From: Pocillopora verrucosa
Taxonomy: Eukaryota; Cnidaria; Anthozoa; Scleractinia; Pocilloporidae
DNA: 64,000 bases
Assembly (NCBI RefSeq): GCF_036669915.1
Contig: NC_089319.1
Span: 8,326,346-8,390,345 of the forward strand
Reading direction: 5' to 3'
This document shows, piece by piece, positions 26,601 through 45,786 of this stretch. Each line of letters begins with the position of its first letter. Position 1 is the stretch's first letter. The position numbers and the translations under genes are program-made. The notes beneath the pieces were generated by a model. It saw only the letters and a program-made list of their open reading frames with translations, had not been told where the DNA came from and ran no database searches.

Positions 26601-27711
26601 TGACTGAATGAAAACAGCATTTACCAGAAATATTTCGTAGTATTATTAGTCGGATCAGATTCCTATATTCCTTTATTAAGTAACACAAAAATATAAAACT
26701 TGTTCTAACATAGTACGACAGTTCCGGTTCAAACTGGGGCTGCCTCGCACATATAATTATTCACAAAAATACAACTTGAATATGTGCCAAGCAATCGAGC
26801 ACATTTCTTTCCGATCAGTTTAGTCGCTCTTTGGATTCTAAAACCACAGTACGTGCTTGCATTTTTAGACTACTTCTGAGAATAATTTTATGAAGTTAAC
26901 ATGCCACTCGTTATCCACCAAGTAACAAATACAGTTGTCATTAATAGACCCATCACATGATCGGTAGGTCAGTTAATTGACGGGAGTCTGTTCTCAGTTT
27001 TTTTTGAGAAAAAAAATATCACTTCATTGTTTGCTTGACAGTTTTGTCTGGAAGCTTTTCTGTAGAGGCCTTCCTCTCATCACAGATAACGCATGGCCTT
27101 GAGGAATAATCGAGTCTTACCACGCTTGATGAATGCTGTAGGTATGTGTAAAGATGAAACAATAATCTACCAATATGTTAGCATTGAGTTGTACCGACTT
27201 CGGTTTCACGGGAACGGCTTCTCGTGTATCGCTGTCGCTGTACGTCTTTTTTAGTATTACAAACAATAGTACCTCCTTGGGTAAGGTCAAATTCTCAGCT
27301 TTGAAGCATGTAAAAGTGAAATAACGACACGAAGCACCATATTCAGTAACGGATGCCACGCTCAAAGTGGTAAACAAACCTTACATTATACGTTCATGCG
27401 TAAATAACCTTTCTTTCCTCTCGAATCTTAGAGTAGCTATATATAAAATTAGTTGATATCTTCAGGAATAAAAACTTTAACAAAAACAGAACAATGCCAA
27501 AGATATGTACGTGAGACCTATAACCATGATAAGACAATTTTTTTCACTGGGCAAAAGTATCCATGCTTTATAGTCGTCTCTTATGATCAGGAAAAAAATT
27601 TAGACCCTATTCCTTCAGAAAGAGCATTCTGTTGCTTAGCGGAAAATTACGAGAAGGAAACGTAGTCCATAGATAGTAATTATTATATTTATTGAATTTC
27701 CTTTTCAGAAA
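23693..27711. other. intergenic region between MAP2K4 and the uncharacterised gene
   Basis: No conserved exon is visible. The left end may be MAP2K4 3' UTR. The right end should hold the promoter and a 5' untranslated exon of the next gene, because that gene's first coding exon is preceded by a splice acceptor. A tandem duplication at 26226-26568 is the only clear structure. Confidence 0.5.
26226..26568. repeat. 185-bp tandem duplication
   Basis: 26226-26388 and 26411-26568 are direct copies (start CTTGGTAGG, end CTTTCGAAGTGA) at an offset of 185 bp with few mismatches. It is intergenic. Confidence 0.88.
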
Positions 27712-30700
27712 ATGATTACAGGTGAGGCAACATTTATAAATTTCACTGGGAAAAAACAAATTTGAAGCAATAGAATGACTATTTTGACCATGATTCGATT
27801 CCTCGGTTAGTATCTAATCGGCAAAAACTCATATTCCTAAGAGCTTGAGAATTTATAAAACAATAATTCACTCCATTACTTTGTTCGAGGCTCATGTGTT
27901 GATAAATCACGTGTCTCTCTTGATGGGTACCTAATTTTCATTTCGTTTTGTTGCTGGTGTTTTTTGTTTGTTTGTTTGTTTTTTCACGTATATCACCAGG
28001 TAATTATACGCATATCTTATAGGAAACGTAGCTACAACGGACAGAATGACCACTCAGGAGGACATTGCTTTGTGTCTGTTACATCACATCTGTTATCCAC
28101 ACGACAATGAACAAATCACAGCTACCCCATGGCAGCGGTACAGAGGTGACCAGCAGTCGACATTGATTAATTTATCTTTTCTAATTGCACTGATGTCAAA
28201 AGAAAGTCAAGAAATATGGATCAGTGATTTAACACCTTCACGTGCAAACGAGCTTGTTGTGGTGAGTGATTAGCGAGGTTATGGCAGATGGCAATTGCGG
28301 CAATTAAAAAAAAATTATTTCTTGCCACCCGTCATCCACTGTTTAAATAATTTAACTATAGCGTTAACGTAAAGATTATAATAAGCGAGGAAGATCAGAG
28401 TTCATTTCTTCCATTTGCCGGTGCTGTAAACATATCAAGCTTGAGCACTCTAAAAGTTTATACTTACATAATATACATGCATTTCTTAAGTTCAGTGCTG
28501 TCTGTATCTAGCCTGTGATAGGTCATCGGTGATCGGTGCAATCTTACATTAGTTACACGTAACCTGGAAATCATTATAGTAATATAGTAACGACCCACCG
28601 GTCCCAGCTGGTGCGAGGCTGGTGTCTGAGACTGGTGTCTGAGTGTAATATTTTCAAAATGGTAAAATTTAAAACGGAGAAATAATTTCTCTAAGAAAGG
28701 ATCCAATTTGTATCGTCTGTAATAAAGAGGTCTTTTTATCATCCATGCTTTGCTTTTTTGTTTCAAAGACCTGACAGCAAATTCTCTTTAATCAGTTGGC
28801 ACAACAAATCGCCTCTTAATTAAATTCTGAAGAAATAGTTTTGCACCGAGACAAGAATACTTCGTCGAGAGTATCCTTCATTCCTTCACTTTCTTCCCTT
28901 TTGACCAGAAAATAACGATAATGCGGAATTTAAGGGTTTATGATACACTTCTTTAAGTGTTGGATTCAAACGTTTCCTCTGCTTTTCTTTCCAGAATAAT
29001 GGTGCTTACAAGATGATATTGCAAGCATATCCGAACAGAGGTGTTGTTATAAGCCATTCCTCGTTGGACAGTGAAGGGAGACAGCTTCCCCCTCATGCTC
29101 GCCTACTCACTGTCTTGCTTCCTGCTGGTGGTCCCAATATTTACAATGCCACCCTACAGCTTACCAAAGAGCTGGAACTAGGCAGAGAAGTTGTATGCGA
29201 CGAGATTATATTCACTGTAGCAACAAATCTCCCTAATGGAAACCAAGTTCATTTTCACGAAAAAGGGAATATTTTTTACATTGATTACCCGCTTCCAAAA
29301 CTTAAACTTGCAGGTCAGTGTTTCACTGAAACTATATAAGAAAGTGATTTCTCTTCCTGTTTATTATTATGATTATTATTATTATTTACTAGTCAACGTT
29401 TGAACAAAAGAAAAAGACGGATACTAAGATCGATAAACAAATATATTCTTCAGAAAGAACTTTAACAAGACAAGTTACAAATTTAAAGAAGCTAAGATTT
29501 ATCCATATATCCATTTACTCCTATATTCATCTGTTTATTTCAGTATTTATTGATTTACTCAATCAATAGGAGTACTGACGCGACCTTTTGCATGGGATAT
29601 CATAATGCACTTTGAGAAACTGTCAGATAATGGTAAGCTAGATAGTTGTAATGGGCTTTCTCTAAAGTAAGGCATCGTCCTACAATCAAAATTAAGTTCC
29701 TGATTGAATTTCCTATTGAGTCCAGCTTTGTTTTAAATTGTTCTCACTTTTTTCCATAATGTTCTCCTTCGTTGATTATTAATTGTTCAGAAATATCTTT
29801 TCCTAGTAAAAATGAACGTCTAAGGAGGGTAGCATGATCATCCCTCCTTTAACTGCCTGTTACTGGCATTTGAAACTGTCTTGACAAGCGCGACAAGAAA
29901 TGTAATTAGCCACAACTGTCTTACAGGAAGAAGACAAAAAATATGAAGCAAAGAGCTAGCTGTAATTTACCATTAACCAGTATGATTTAAGTGAGTTTAA
30001 AGGCGCAAAAAGACTTACGGGTCTTTACGATACAATGTTACACAGTCCACTAGAGTAGATCAAGATGATTAGCTCAAGGATGTTGTGTGTGGTCATAAAC
30101 AAAAGGGGATTATACCAGTGCACTGAGAACGTTTACTCCTTATTTACCTATTATATATTCATACATTTATCTATCCATTTATTTTATATTCAGGGCAATA
30201 TTCATTGTACAGACAACACAGAAAGAGCTTGGAAAGGCGGGCCAAGACAAGACCCCAATATCAAGATCTGGTTGCAATGGTTCTGAACGAGGTACTACGC
30301 CAATTAAACCACTTTCAAATTAATCTAATCATCGGAAGGGGGGAAGGGGTTAACTGTGATTATCCCACGACTAACTCTGCACACAGCACAAGCTTAATCC
30401 ATGATTAATGCCTTTGCAGCCGCAGTAATGGTATCATTTCACAGTCTCATCTTAATCTGTGAGAAGGATTAAAGGAACAGAAAACTCACTACATCTAAAA
30501 TTTGTATGGAATGTACTTTCTCATTTTTGCTAGGAAGGTGTGGCGTGCCTTATCCGAAATAGGCTCGAAGAGGGAGTTAATCTCGCGAGAAAAGCCTGCC
30601 GTTTGTCCTCATTCCACAACTGTGTGAACGACCGCACTATCCGCGGTTATGCATCAGCTGTGTATGCCGCTGCGGAACGATTTGCTGGCAATCAAGACGG

Positions 30701-31834
30701 TGCCAAACAATATCTCCAAGATGCTTTGGAGGTGAGAACACTTGTATGTGGATTTTCTCCCTGACTTTTGGCTATTTCGGTAAAAAGCTTTGAGATAATT
30801 GACTATCCTAAAACAAGGAAAGATGAACTTCCACTCTTTCTCTCTGTTTAACATACTTTTGGTATTGATTGCTATCGAGGTGAGATAAAGAAAACGTAGC
30901 AAAAAGAGTTCAGTTTAAACTCGTTACACAAGGGGAAGTGGCTGACCTAAATGTTGACAACCACTTATTTTGATTTATTTGTCCCCCCTCCATTGACCAT
31001 CTTAATGTACTACTGTAAGCTAAGTGGCTTGAAACTTTTAAACCACCCACAGATATTTGAACCAATGGAACCATCTTCCTACACATCAATAACACTCTAC
31101 AATATTGGTGCAATAGCCATGGAGAGATCTGCCACCGTGGGAGTAAGCAACGACGAGGAAAGAGAGGCAGAGAGTTTCCTGCAGATGGCAGCCATGCACT
31201 GGAATCATCAAAACCTAAACACAACAGCTCGCATGCTTCCTCGAGTGTACAATCGATTGATTGGCCTGTACCTCAAGTCCTCTCCAAATACTGCACCAAA
31301 CCTTGACGTCACCGTATCCCAAGACAACCTGAGACGTGCTGGCGAGGTAATCAGGAGTTTTGATGTCCTCCTTCCTCAATGCCCCAAATGGATGAAGAGT
31401 ACGTTTTACCTTGGCAAGGCAGATCACTATATCAGGTCAAGAGATATTGACGACGGTAAGAACGACTCCACGATTATCTTCATTAAAGACAACCAAGTAG
31501 AAAATTACTACTTTCGTGTGAACCCTTTGTGTCATGTCAATTAAGACTATTCTATAGGTTATAAGTTAGAAATGACTTAGTTGCTTCAATCGACGTTTAG
31601 CTGCTTGTTGATTGATCGGCTTATCATTGATGGTATATCACGATCGATTGCAATTCTAAACACGAATCGAAATATTTGACCACAGGTTTAAGGGCTGCAG
31701 AGCAAGCCTTGGATATATCCAGGCAGTCAGGATTGCAGAGAGAAGCAGCAGGGGCAGTGAGCAGAGTGAATCTGTTGAGAGAGCTTGATAACCTCAGAAG
31801 ACGACCCCCAATTGTTCCTGATTGTATGGACTAG
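27712..31834 (+). CDS. uncharacterised 471-aa protein with helical TPR-like C-terminal half (7 coding exons)
   Basis: Function not recognised. Coding exons: 27712-27721, 28023-28261, 28995-29313, 30194-30291, 30534-30731, 31053-31455, 31686-31834. All junctions have GT/AG signals, phases close, and the sum is 1416 nt (471 aa). Residues 1-83 look helical, about 84-190 look mixed with beta-rich stretches, and about 190-471 are Ala/Leu-rich helices spaced like tetratricopeptide repeats (for example ARKACRLSSF, AAERFAGNQDGAKQYLQDAL, RAAEQALDISRQSG). No signal peptide, membrane span or catalytic motif is visible, so a cytoplasmic scaffold is a guess. The 10-nt first coding exon (MIT plus one base) is the least certain part; translation could instead start at Met 28046 in the second exon. 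Confidence 0.75.
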
Positions 31835-32941
31835 AAGCTACGTGGCAATACAGCTATAGTGTTGAAGTTCATGAAGAAATGGAATTAATTTATTTGCTAG
31901 GATCGTTGCTGTTTTTTCTTCTTTCTTTCTCTCTCTCCTCTCTTTTAAGTGCCACTGAGTCAACCTGCAGTCTAAAGCGGGTGATAACAAAACAGGAAAT
32001 CATGAGCTGGTGGATGCTTTTTCGATACCGGCATGCATATCACCTCACGGTATTATTCACTCTCTCAGCTAATTTGGTGGTATAACTAGTCTAACTGATT
32101 GCCCACAGATTTTTTCCTGACATTTCTAACAAATGTTTGAAAGCATTTGTTAATAAAGGCAAGATTAAAGTGCGAGCGTTTATTAAAACTTATAAAAGGA
32201 TTGCCCACAGATCCGTTATACGGAATCACATGTAAGCTTCCAGAAATACTTACTTTGCTGTCGCATTTGTAATCCATTAGCTGAAATAAGCTTTACATGA
32301 GCCAAAATAAAAATGGAAGTTTGATAATCGTTTGTCTAACAATTCAGAGTCGGTCATCAGTTGTTGATGGCGACGTTTGTCTCTCACGCTAAGAGTCACG
32401 TATAATACTCCATTTGATCAACAACAGGTGGCAAGTCTATAATGTGAGGTACACGACTAAACAGTCATTTATAAAAAATAATGTACTATCCTTTATCAAA
32501 AAATTATCTATCCTTCATAAGAATGGAATTTATTATATATAACAGGGGGAGCCTATCCGAGCTTGATGCTTCTAACTTGTAATGGAAAAAGAAAGTATTA
32601 TGTCTGCTTAACTTTACAATCAGTACCACTTAGTACTTAGCCAAATTACTGTTTGCCATAACTTTTATTTTATTTTAACCTTTTACACCCTAAGATCAGT
32701 GTGCATATTCTCTATACTATTTTTCATACATTTTCTATGGTACTGACAAGGAAATTTTGCTCAACAATCAAGAGCTTCTGTACTTAGCTTGTTGATCATT
32801 TCCATTATTCTCATGACCTTAGTGTTTGATGTAGGGGTGATACTGTAAGGAGAAATTAGATGCTAGTCACTCTTAGGGGTCAAAGAGTTAGGAGAAGTCT
32901 AGGCTCCTTAGCTTGCAGTTGGACTTAGTTAAAGCTCGTTA
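31835..32941. other. intergenic region with a MITE-like element
   Basis: Holds the 3' UTR of the 471-aa gene and one AACCTTTTA-ended element at 32677-32890. No exon-like sequence is seen. Confidence 0.5.
32677..32890. mobile_element. MITE-like copy, AACCCTTTAA-ended family
   Basis: Starts AACCTTTTACACCC and ends GGGGTCAAAGAGTTA. The internal text is shared with the element at 7740-7949 in inverted orientation, and the terminal GGAGAAATTAGATGCTAGTC phrase recurs at 11860-11880. Confidence 0.6.
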
Positions 32942-33256
32942 ATTTACAGAATGATATTGTCGGTTAAAGCCTCAGACAAGTCTTCTATTCCTCCATCTCC
33001 TGATCCATTACCTTTGACATTTAAGCCGATCAATGTGCAGTTCCTGCTGGTCAGAGCGTCACACAAGTTTGTAGATCTCCTTGTCCTTGTCCCACTCTAA
33101 ATGATACCAGTTCTCTGGCAGTTTATATAAAGGAAGCTTATCCATAAAAAGCAGTAACACCTGCCGTACACCATCTCTTGTGTGAACAGTGAGGAAGTTT
33201 CCAACTCGTGTTTGTCCATTGCCTCTTAAAATTCCTCAAAGACACAAGGCCATTGG
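32942..33256 (-). pseudogene. relic of a leucine-rich-repeat (NLR-like) gene
   Basis: On the minus strand one frame reads an LPLYKLPENWYHLEW block (about 33160-33070) and ends in TGA. The adjacent frame then continues with an LRR unit: LCDALTSRNCTLIGLNVKGN, followed by a second LSEALTDN unit that ends in TAA near 32942. The frame change and stops point to decay. The leucine spacing is that of ribonuclease-inhibitor-type repeats found in NLR proteins. It lies just past the METTL22 stop and is not its last exon. Confidence 0.4.
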
Positions 33257-33635
33257 AACCCTAAAAGATTGAGAAAAAGAAAATTTTCATATTTGAATTG
33301 AAAACACAGCTACACAAGTAAATATCTTTACTCAGTTTTGCTTATGCCAAAACTTACATACACAATTGAATACACTAGACTGCCTCAGAGTTTGAGTTTC
33401 AGCATCTTAACCTATTGTTTAATGATTTTGAGTCAAAGTAAAGCAAAATGTACAAAAGACTTAAGAACATGAATTGAACTCAATTTGAGTCATTGAAAAA
33501 TTAAGGATTTCCCTTTACTTCCATAATTGTAAATAGTACCGTGTGAGAAGGTTGATGGAACCTGATAAATTTAACCAGTTCAAAGCTCTGACACCTAGTT
33601 GGCGGGTGTTTAAAGTTTTCCATGTCAACATCAGG

Positions 33636-36600
33636 TTAAGTTGGTTTAATTTCCCACAGTTCCTATAAGAATTCAAAGATGATCAATTGCAAGGAAAAAA
33701 TATTTATCAGGAAAGCATTCAATGATCAAGACTGCAAGTCAACCCTCATGTGGTACTGCAGAGCTCATAGATTGTATCAAATTAAGAAGTAAAGAGGTAA
33801 AGAAAAGGAATGAGACAGAAAAGAAGAAAAGAACCAAATCCAATTAAATCAATTGAAAGAAAAAAAAGGTAAAAACTAACTGAACTGATAATAATAATAA
33901 TAATAATAATAATTAAAAAAAGAAAACAGAATGAAGGGAGTTCAGATAAAGGATAAAAGAGAGAGGAAAAAGGTTTTTTCATTCTCATTTTTTATTTAGA
34001 AGGTACTCAAACAACATAACAGCAAAAAAACAAAACAAAACAAAACAAAATAAAAAACAACAAACTAATACACAAACAAAATCACTTCAACACTTACCAG
34101 CTCCTTTACTCTGTCATACTGTAGGTACTTAGGAAAATCAGTGGAGAGTTTCCTTGCTGTTAGTCTTTTTTGTTTACTTTCCAGTTCATCTATTCTCTCA
34201 GTAAAATGGGAGTATGCTGGACAGGTTACAGCAAGATCCTTCAGGGTAAAATTCAATCTGAAAATATCGGTAGAGTTGAGGTGTCATAGTTCTCAGAGGA
34301 AGTGAAAAATTATGCAAACTCAGGGAGGTAACTAATGAAACAAAGCTTATTTCATCTTCTATTTCTTATTCAGTCTGTCCAACTCACCGTTTCTCGACTG
34401 TCAAGTAAAGGACTATGTCTGTCTTTTGCGCAAAAAGATGCAAGACTGTTTCAATGAAAGCATCAGTTAAGGAATCATCATAAATCACTAAGAATAAATA
34501 AAGGAAATTTAAAGTAAGAAATTGGAAAATCAAACGAACTTCTTTCCCTGCCAGTGAGATCCAGATGGAGAAGGAATGAATATTAATTACTACCCCTGAG
34601 TAATGAAAGACCACTTCTGACACTAACCATCTGCAGCCAACACAACTGTGATGGCTTTAAACAGCTCTTGATCTTCTATTGTCCAACAGAAAGAACCATT
34701 CTCTGTAACATAACAACAAAAATGATGATGGAGTGCAAAAAATACTATTGAATAATCACACCCAATTCTACCATGTTTTCAGTCTCCCCCTTGAAGTAGA
34801 AGAAGATGGGTGGTCATGATAATGGGTTTTTTTAACATAGGAAAGTTGGGCAGAGAAACAATTTTCCAATTGCTTGATGTCTTGAGAAAGATGACAAATG
34901 TTTTATTTATGGTGCAAAGGAAACAGAAAGCCAAAACCTGTTGCAAAACAGTCTGGGTCCTAGGTGAACTGAGACTTAGCAAAAATATGTATATAATTGT
35001 ATAAGAAATAGATGAAAAAAGAAAACCAACGCAATCCTAATTTGCTGTATTTTTGCCACTCTATTAAGAATTACAACTATAACTAAGTTCATCTCCTTAC
35101 CAGAGGGTAATCCTTTTTTCTGCCAGTCCATTTCATGAACTGTAACAGCTTCACTGCCTAAGATGAAAAAAAAGATGGAAAAAAATTTTGGTTTTATCCT
35201 CTGAGCTGATAAAGTAAATTGACCACCATAATGAGTTTGTATAGGTGATGTTTTTAGCATGAGCTCTTTGACAGAGGTCTGTTGATGGGCTAATGCATCA
35301 AACAATTCAAAATTTAAATGTCAGCCTACTTAGCTTTTTTTCTTGGCATGAATGAGAAGAATTTGAGGAATTGATAGCTGAGGAATAAAGTTTCCTTCTA
35401 ATACCAACCAAAGTTACAATCATCTCAACAACAATGGTGTGTAAGGCAAGTTGAAAAAACTCTGTCAAAAATTTAGGAAATATGACATCCCGTGCATGCC
35501 TCATTATCATGTTCTCAAATATGGAAAACAAGGCCCAAACAGAAGTTTCATATCTCATAGACACTGCAAAAAGACTGTAATCAACAAAGCAAAAATCCAA
35601 TAAGGTATGACTATCTTGAGTTCAATCACTTTACATCATTCTCTTACTCACCATATCTAAAAAGATGAGAGTTAGCTGCTATGTTGGCATTGCAGTTGCT
35701 AAGAATGGTGTCTCCAACATCTAAATATTACAAAATTCCATAAAAATTAGACTTGTGTAGAAAATGTTTTAAGTAGTGTCAGCTGTGTTCATTGGTCTTC
35801 AAGGCAATAGGGAAGTTTTAAGGACCCCCAAGAAGACAATTAAGTTGCTCTTAAAGCAGATTCAGCCTATGCTTTATACCTTGATGAGAGTACACCAATA
35901 TATAAACATACTTATTTTTGTTGTTGATTTTACTTGCTACTTCAATTATGCAACATCAACAACTCTATACCTGTACAGAACAGTCTCTTTGCCACTCTTC
36001 CCAATATGATGCTACATAAACCAAGACCTGCTCCAAGCTCCAACCCAAAACATCCATCAAATCTGATTGGAAGAACATATACTGTATTTACCAGACTCTA
36101 AGTCAATCCTGTGTATAAGTCAATATACATTTGGTAATTATGCTTCTATTCACAACACCAATCAAAAGACAGAAAAAGCAATACATCAGACACATGTTAA
36201 AGTAAACACTATGACGCAATAAACAAATTTATTGAACATTCCTCAAATACTTTCTTTTGATTCTTTCTGTTACTGTTTTGGCCCTACAAAATAGTACTTA
36301 ATATATAATATACAAGTGCTATAAGAGGACAACTCACCTTTCTTCATTGCAAATCAAGAAATCACTTAATAGGAGGGCCCCTCTCCAAACCTGACAGCAA
36401 CAAAGAACATAAAAGAGAAATAATTCATGCTAGCTGAAAACTTTCCTAAAAAAAAAATAATTAAAAAAAAAATAGAATACATGAATCAAAATAATAATGA
36501 TACAATATTAAGGAAAGAAAAAAAATGAAAAAAACAACACAAATCTTCAAACATTTTAAGACAACCAACATAAAAGTAATGTCTTTTATTTGTGTTTATT

Positions 36601-37529
36601 TCTTTACTGAGCTCAAAATTTACCTTCTCTCTCATTTCTATCTACAAACATTACCCTATCAACATTTCTGAATTCCTAGCAGTATGCAGGACACATTATA
36701 TATGAACTTCGTAATAGACCTCGCTCACCATGGAGTCTCTGTAGCTCAGTAGTAGGGCATTGGAGTGCAAAATCCAAAGGTCTGAGGTTCAATTCCTCAT
36801 GGGGACTCAGAATTTTTTCTTTGTCCCATGCTCATGACAAGACGAAAAAAAATCTGTCTTTAATGTCTTTTTCATTGTTAAATTTGAGAGAATTAAGAAT
36901 AATTGGGGCGTATCTCTATATCCTCTGATTCAACTTTCATAATCAAATCTTTGAGATTTTTTATGGGATACATATCAAAATCTGGGTACAAGACCAGAAT
37001 CAAAAATGTCTGAACTACATGTATTCATTCTTGCTTTTCTGTAAATGTATTCAAACATATGTAGAGTTTGGCCTTAGGGTGTTACATTATGGGTATATCA
37101 CAGAAATTCTAAGAACGGTACCTGCAGCCCTACATCTTCAATCCCAGTGGAAAGATGATGTTCTGGTGTTCAAGTAAAATAGGGAAGAGAGAGAGAGAGG
37201 GAAACTTTAATGCTTATAATGAAGTACAATATCATAATTTCAATTTTATATGTGGATGTAATGGTAGTGTAGTGTAAAAATAAACTTTTTTATTGTGGTG
37301 TAATAGCTACTCCTGTGTGGGAACTGAATTTGGAAAAAAGCAAACTGATAGATGCAAATATATTTGTGTGGAGAAAAATGCAATTTCAAGTTCAAAATTG
37401 ACACAATGACATTGTACGTATTGTGGTTAATTTTTCATCATTTTCTTACCAGATTTATAATAATTTTGTTGTCCCTTGACTAGGATAATAAAAGATTATG
37501 ATTTGAGACAAAGTAATAATTATAATAAC

Positions 37530-37563
<34 letters not shown>

Positions 37564-38718
37564 GTTTATTAGTACTCCACATAGTGGCTCTTCTGTACTA
37601 ATTCACTATAATAAAATAATATAATGGTTAAAATAAATATATGGATAAATAAATAACGTACAACAAGATGTATAATTACATAAATAATATATAAATAATA
37701 TACATAAGTTATGAATAGTATATGTAAAATTGTATAATATTGATGATGTAAAAAGTAAAACTGGTTAAAAAAGTTAAACAAAACATAACTTCATGTACAA
37801 TTTTAGATTAACTTTCTACCTATTGTAATAACTTCACAGTCATCTCTGGCAGAGAACTTTCTTGGAGGTGACAAATCTCCATCTTCATCAGGTTCATGAA
37901 ATCCCATGTGATGACTTCTCCCTTCCATCTCATTGGCAGAGGTATTCTCAGGGGATCTGTATATTGTAAACCTGGTAAATACTATCAAAGGAGTTGTTTG
38001 AGAATTAAGCTGGGTAATATTATAATATTAATAATATAATAATAATATTAATAATATTATTTTGAATCTTAATACCTGTGTTTGATTACTCCCTTCCCCT
38101 GAATACCAGATACAGGAGCTCATGTGGGTAGGATCCCCTGATTCCCAAACCCTTGTCTTCTGTATTTGGCTCTTTATCGTGAGCACCTGGCAGATTTTTA
38201 GTCGCAAAAAGTTCCTGCTTTCCCACCCTATCCAGTCCCATCTACTGCTCCCTTCTACCGTACATTCTCCCAATTCCAATTTGTGAAAAAAGTCACAAGG
38301 GCCAAATTTAGGTTCAATGACCATAGGTTTAGGTTCAATCATCATAGTGCATCGCGACGGGTAGAAACAGACAAAGACCCGAAAGCAAATATTGTGAGAT
38401 TTTCCATCCTCTGTTTCATCCCTTTCTCTGCATCAAAAGTTTTCTCAATGGCATTTTTTCTTTTACCACGAAGCTATTATCATTACTGAATGGAGTGCTA
38501 GTGGTTGGTTGTTTCCATGATGAGCATGTCCCTTATACCCCCAAGACTTTATCCTTCTTGTCAGCTTATACAATTGATTAATCATTTAGAAAAAAACTCG
38601 AAGGAAGAGTCAATTCCTAATTACATATTCAAGCCCTACCTATACTGTTTTCCTCTTCTTGGAAAAATGGTGTAAAAAGATGCACATCTGATGTGAACAG
38701 TTCCTCTGCGGCGGCCAT
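33636..38718 (-). CDS. METTL22: methyltransferase-like protein 22 (11 coding exons found, one small exon unplaced)
   Basis: SAM-dependent lysine methyltransferase; human METTL22 methylates the DNA-binding protein KIN17. Exons, 5' to 3': 38718-38640, (gap), 37971-37820, 37162-37122, 36390-36338, 36062-35971, 35720-35652, 35157-35101, 34702-34628, 34487-34388, 34257-34098, 33662-33636. The order of conserved blocks matches human METTL22: TSDVHLFTP, DEDGDL, EDVG, VWRGALLLSDF, the SAM-binding motif LELGAGLGL, CTDVGD, YDDSLTDAF, LTVEKRLNFTL and the final ELWEIKPT, whose last exon is only 27 nt. Exon 1 ends in phase 1 but the next placed exon begins in phase 2, so at least one short exon in 37972-38639 is missing from this model. 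The start ATG is supported by the family's SDVHLYTP region downstream. Confidence 0.9.
33891..33914. repeat. TAA microsatellite
   Basis: Eight near-perfect ATA/TAA units in the METTL22 intron before its last exon. A longer AAT tract is at 37519-37562 and a mixed ATA/ATT tract at 38025-38062, both also in METTL22 introns. Confidence 0.85.
36733..36845 (+). mobile_element. tRNA-derived SINE (or degraded tRNA gene)
   Basis: 36733-36808 folds as a tRNA cloverleaf. The acceptor strands are GAGTCTC and GGGACTC (one wobble), the A box is TAGCTCAGTAGTAGGGC, the anticodon stem is TTGGA/TCCAA with an 8-nt loop, and the T arm TGAGG-TTCAATT-CCTCA is perfect. The oversized anticodon loop and the adjoining non-tRNA tail (cagaattttttctttgtccc) favour a tRNA-derived SINE over a working tRNA. 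It lies in a METTL22 intron on the opposite strand. Confidence 0.65.
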
Positions 38719-38835
38719 CTTGAAATGCATAAAGCGCCCTGGCGGGACTGGTACGAACAAAGGTTTTGTGTAGTCTTACATGATGTAGTAGTTGCGGAAA
38801 AAAACTGCTATGGCGGACCTGTCATAGATCGCAAA
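38719..38835. promoter_or_regulatory. compact bidirectional promoter of METTL22 and WDR13
   Basis: Only 117 bp separate the METTL22 start codon (38718, minus) from the preferred WDR13 start (38836, plus). The 5' UTRs must overlap or be very short, so the two genes almost certainly share one bidirectional promoter. No TATA box is seen. The METTL22 start is flanked by 'gcggcggccat', which reads AAGATGGCCGCC on its own strand and resembles a YY1 site. Confidence 0.65.

Positions 38836-45786
<6,951 letters not shown>

Noticed and set aside
27117-27665. Short ORFs on both strands before the 471-aa gene
   Set aside because: They have no domain, no phase-compatible splicing to neighbours and no recognisable composition; likely chance.
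33198-33260. Acceptor-like site and open frame as last METTL22 exon
   Set aside because: The protein does not match METTL22, while 33636-33662 encodes ELWEIKPT, matching the human C-terminus. The region fits an LRR relic instead.
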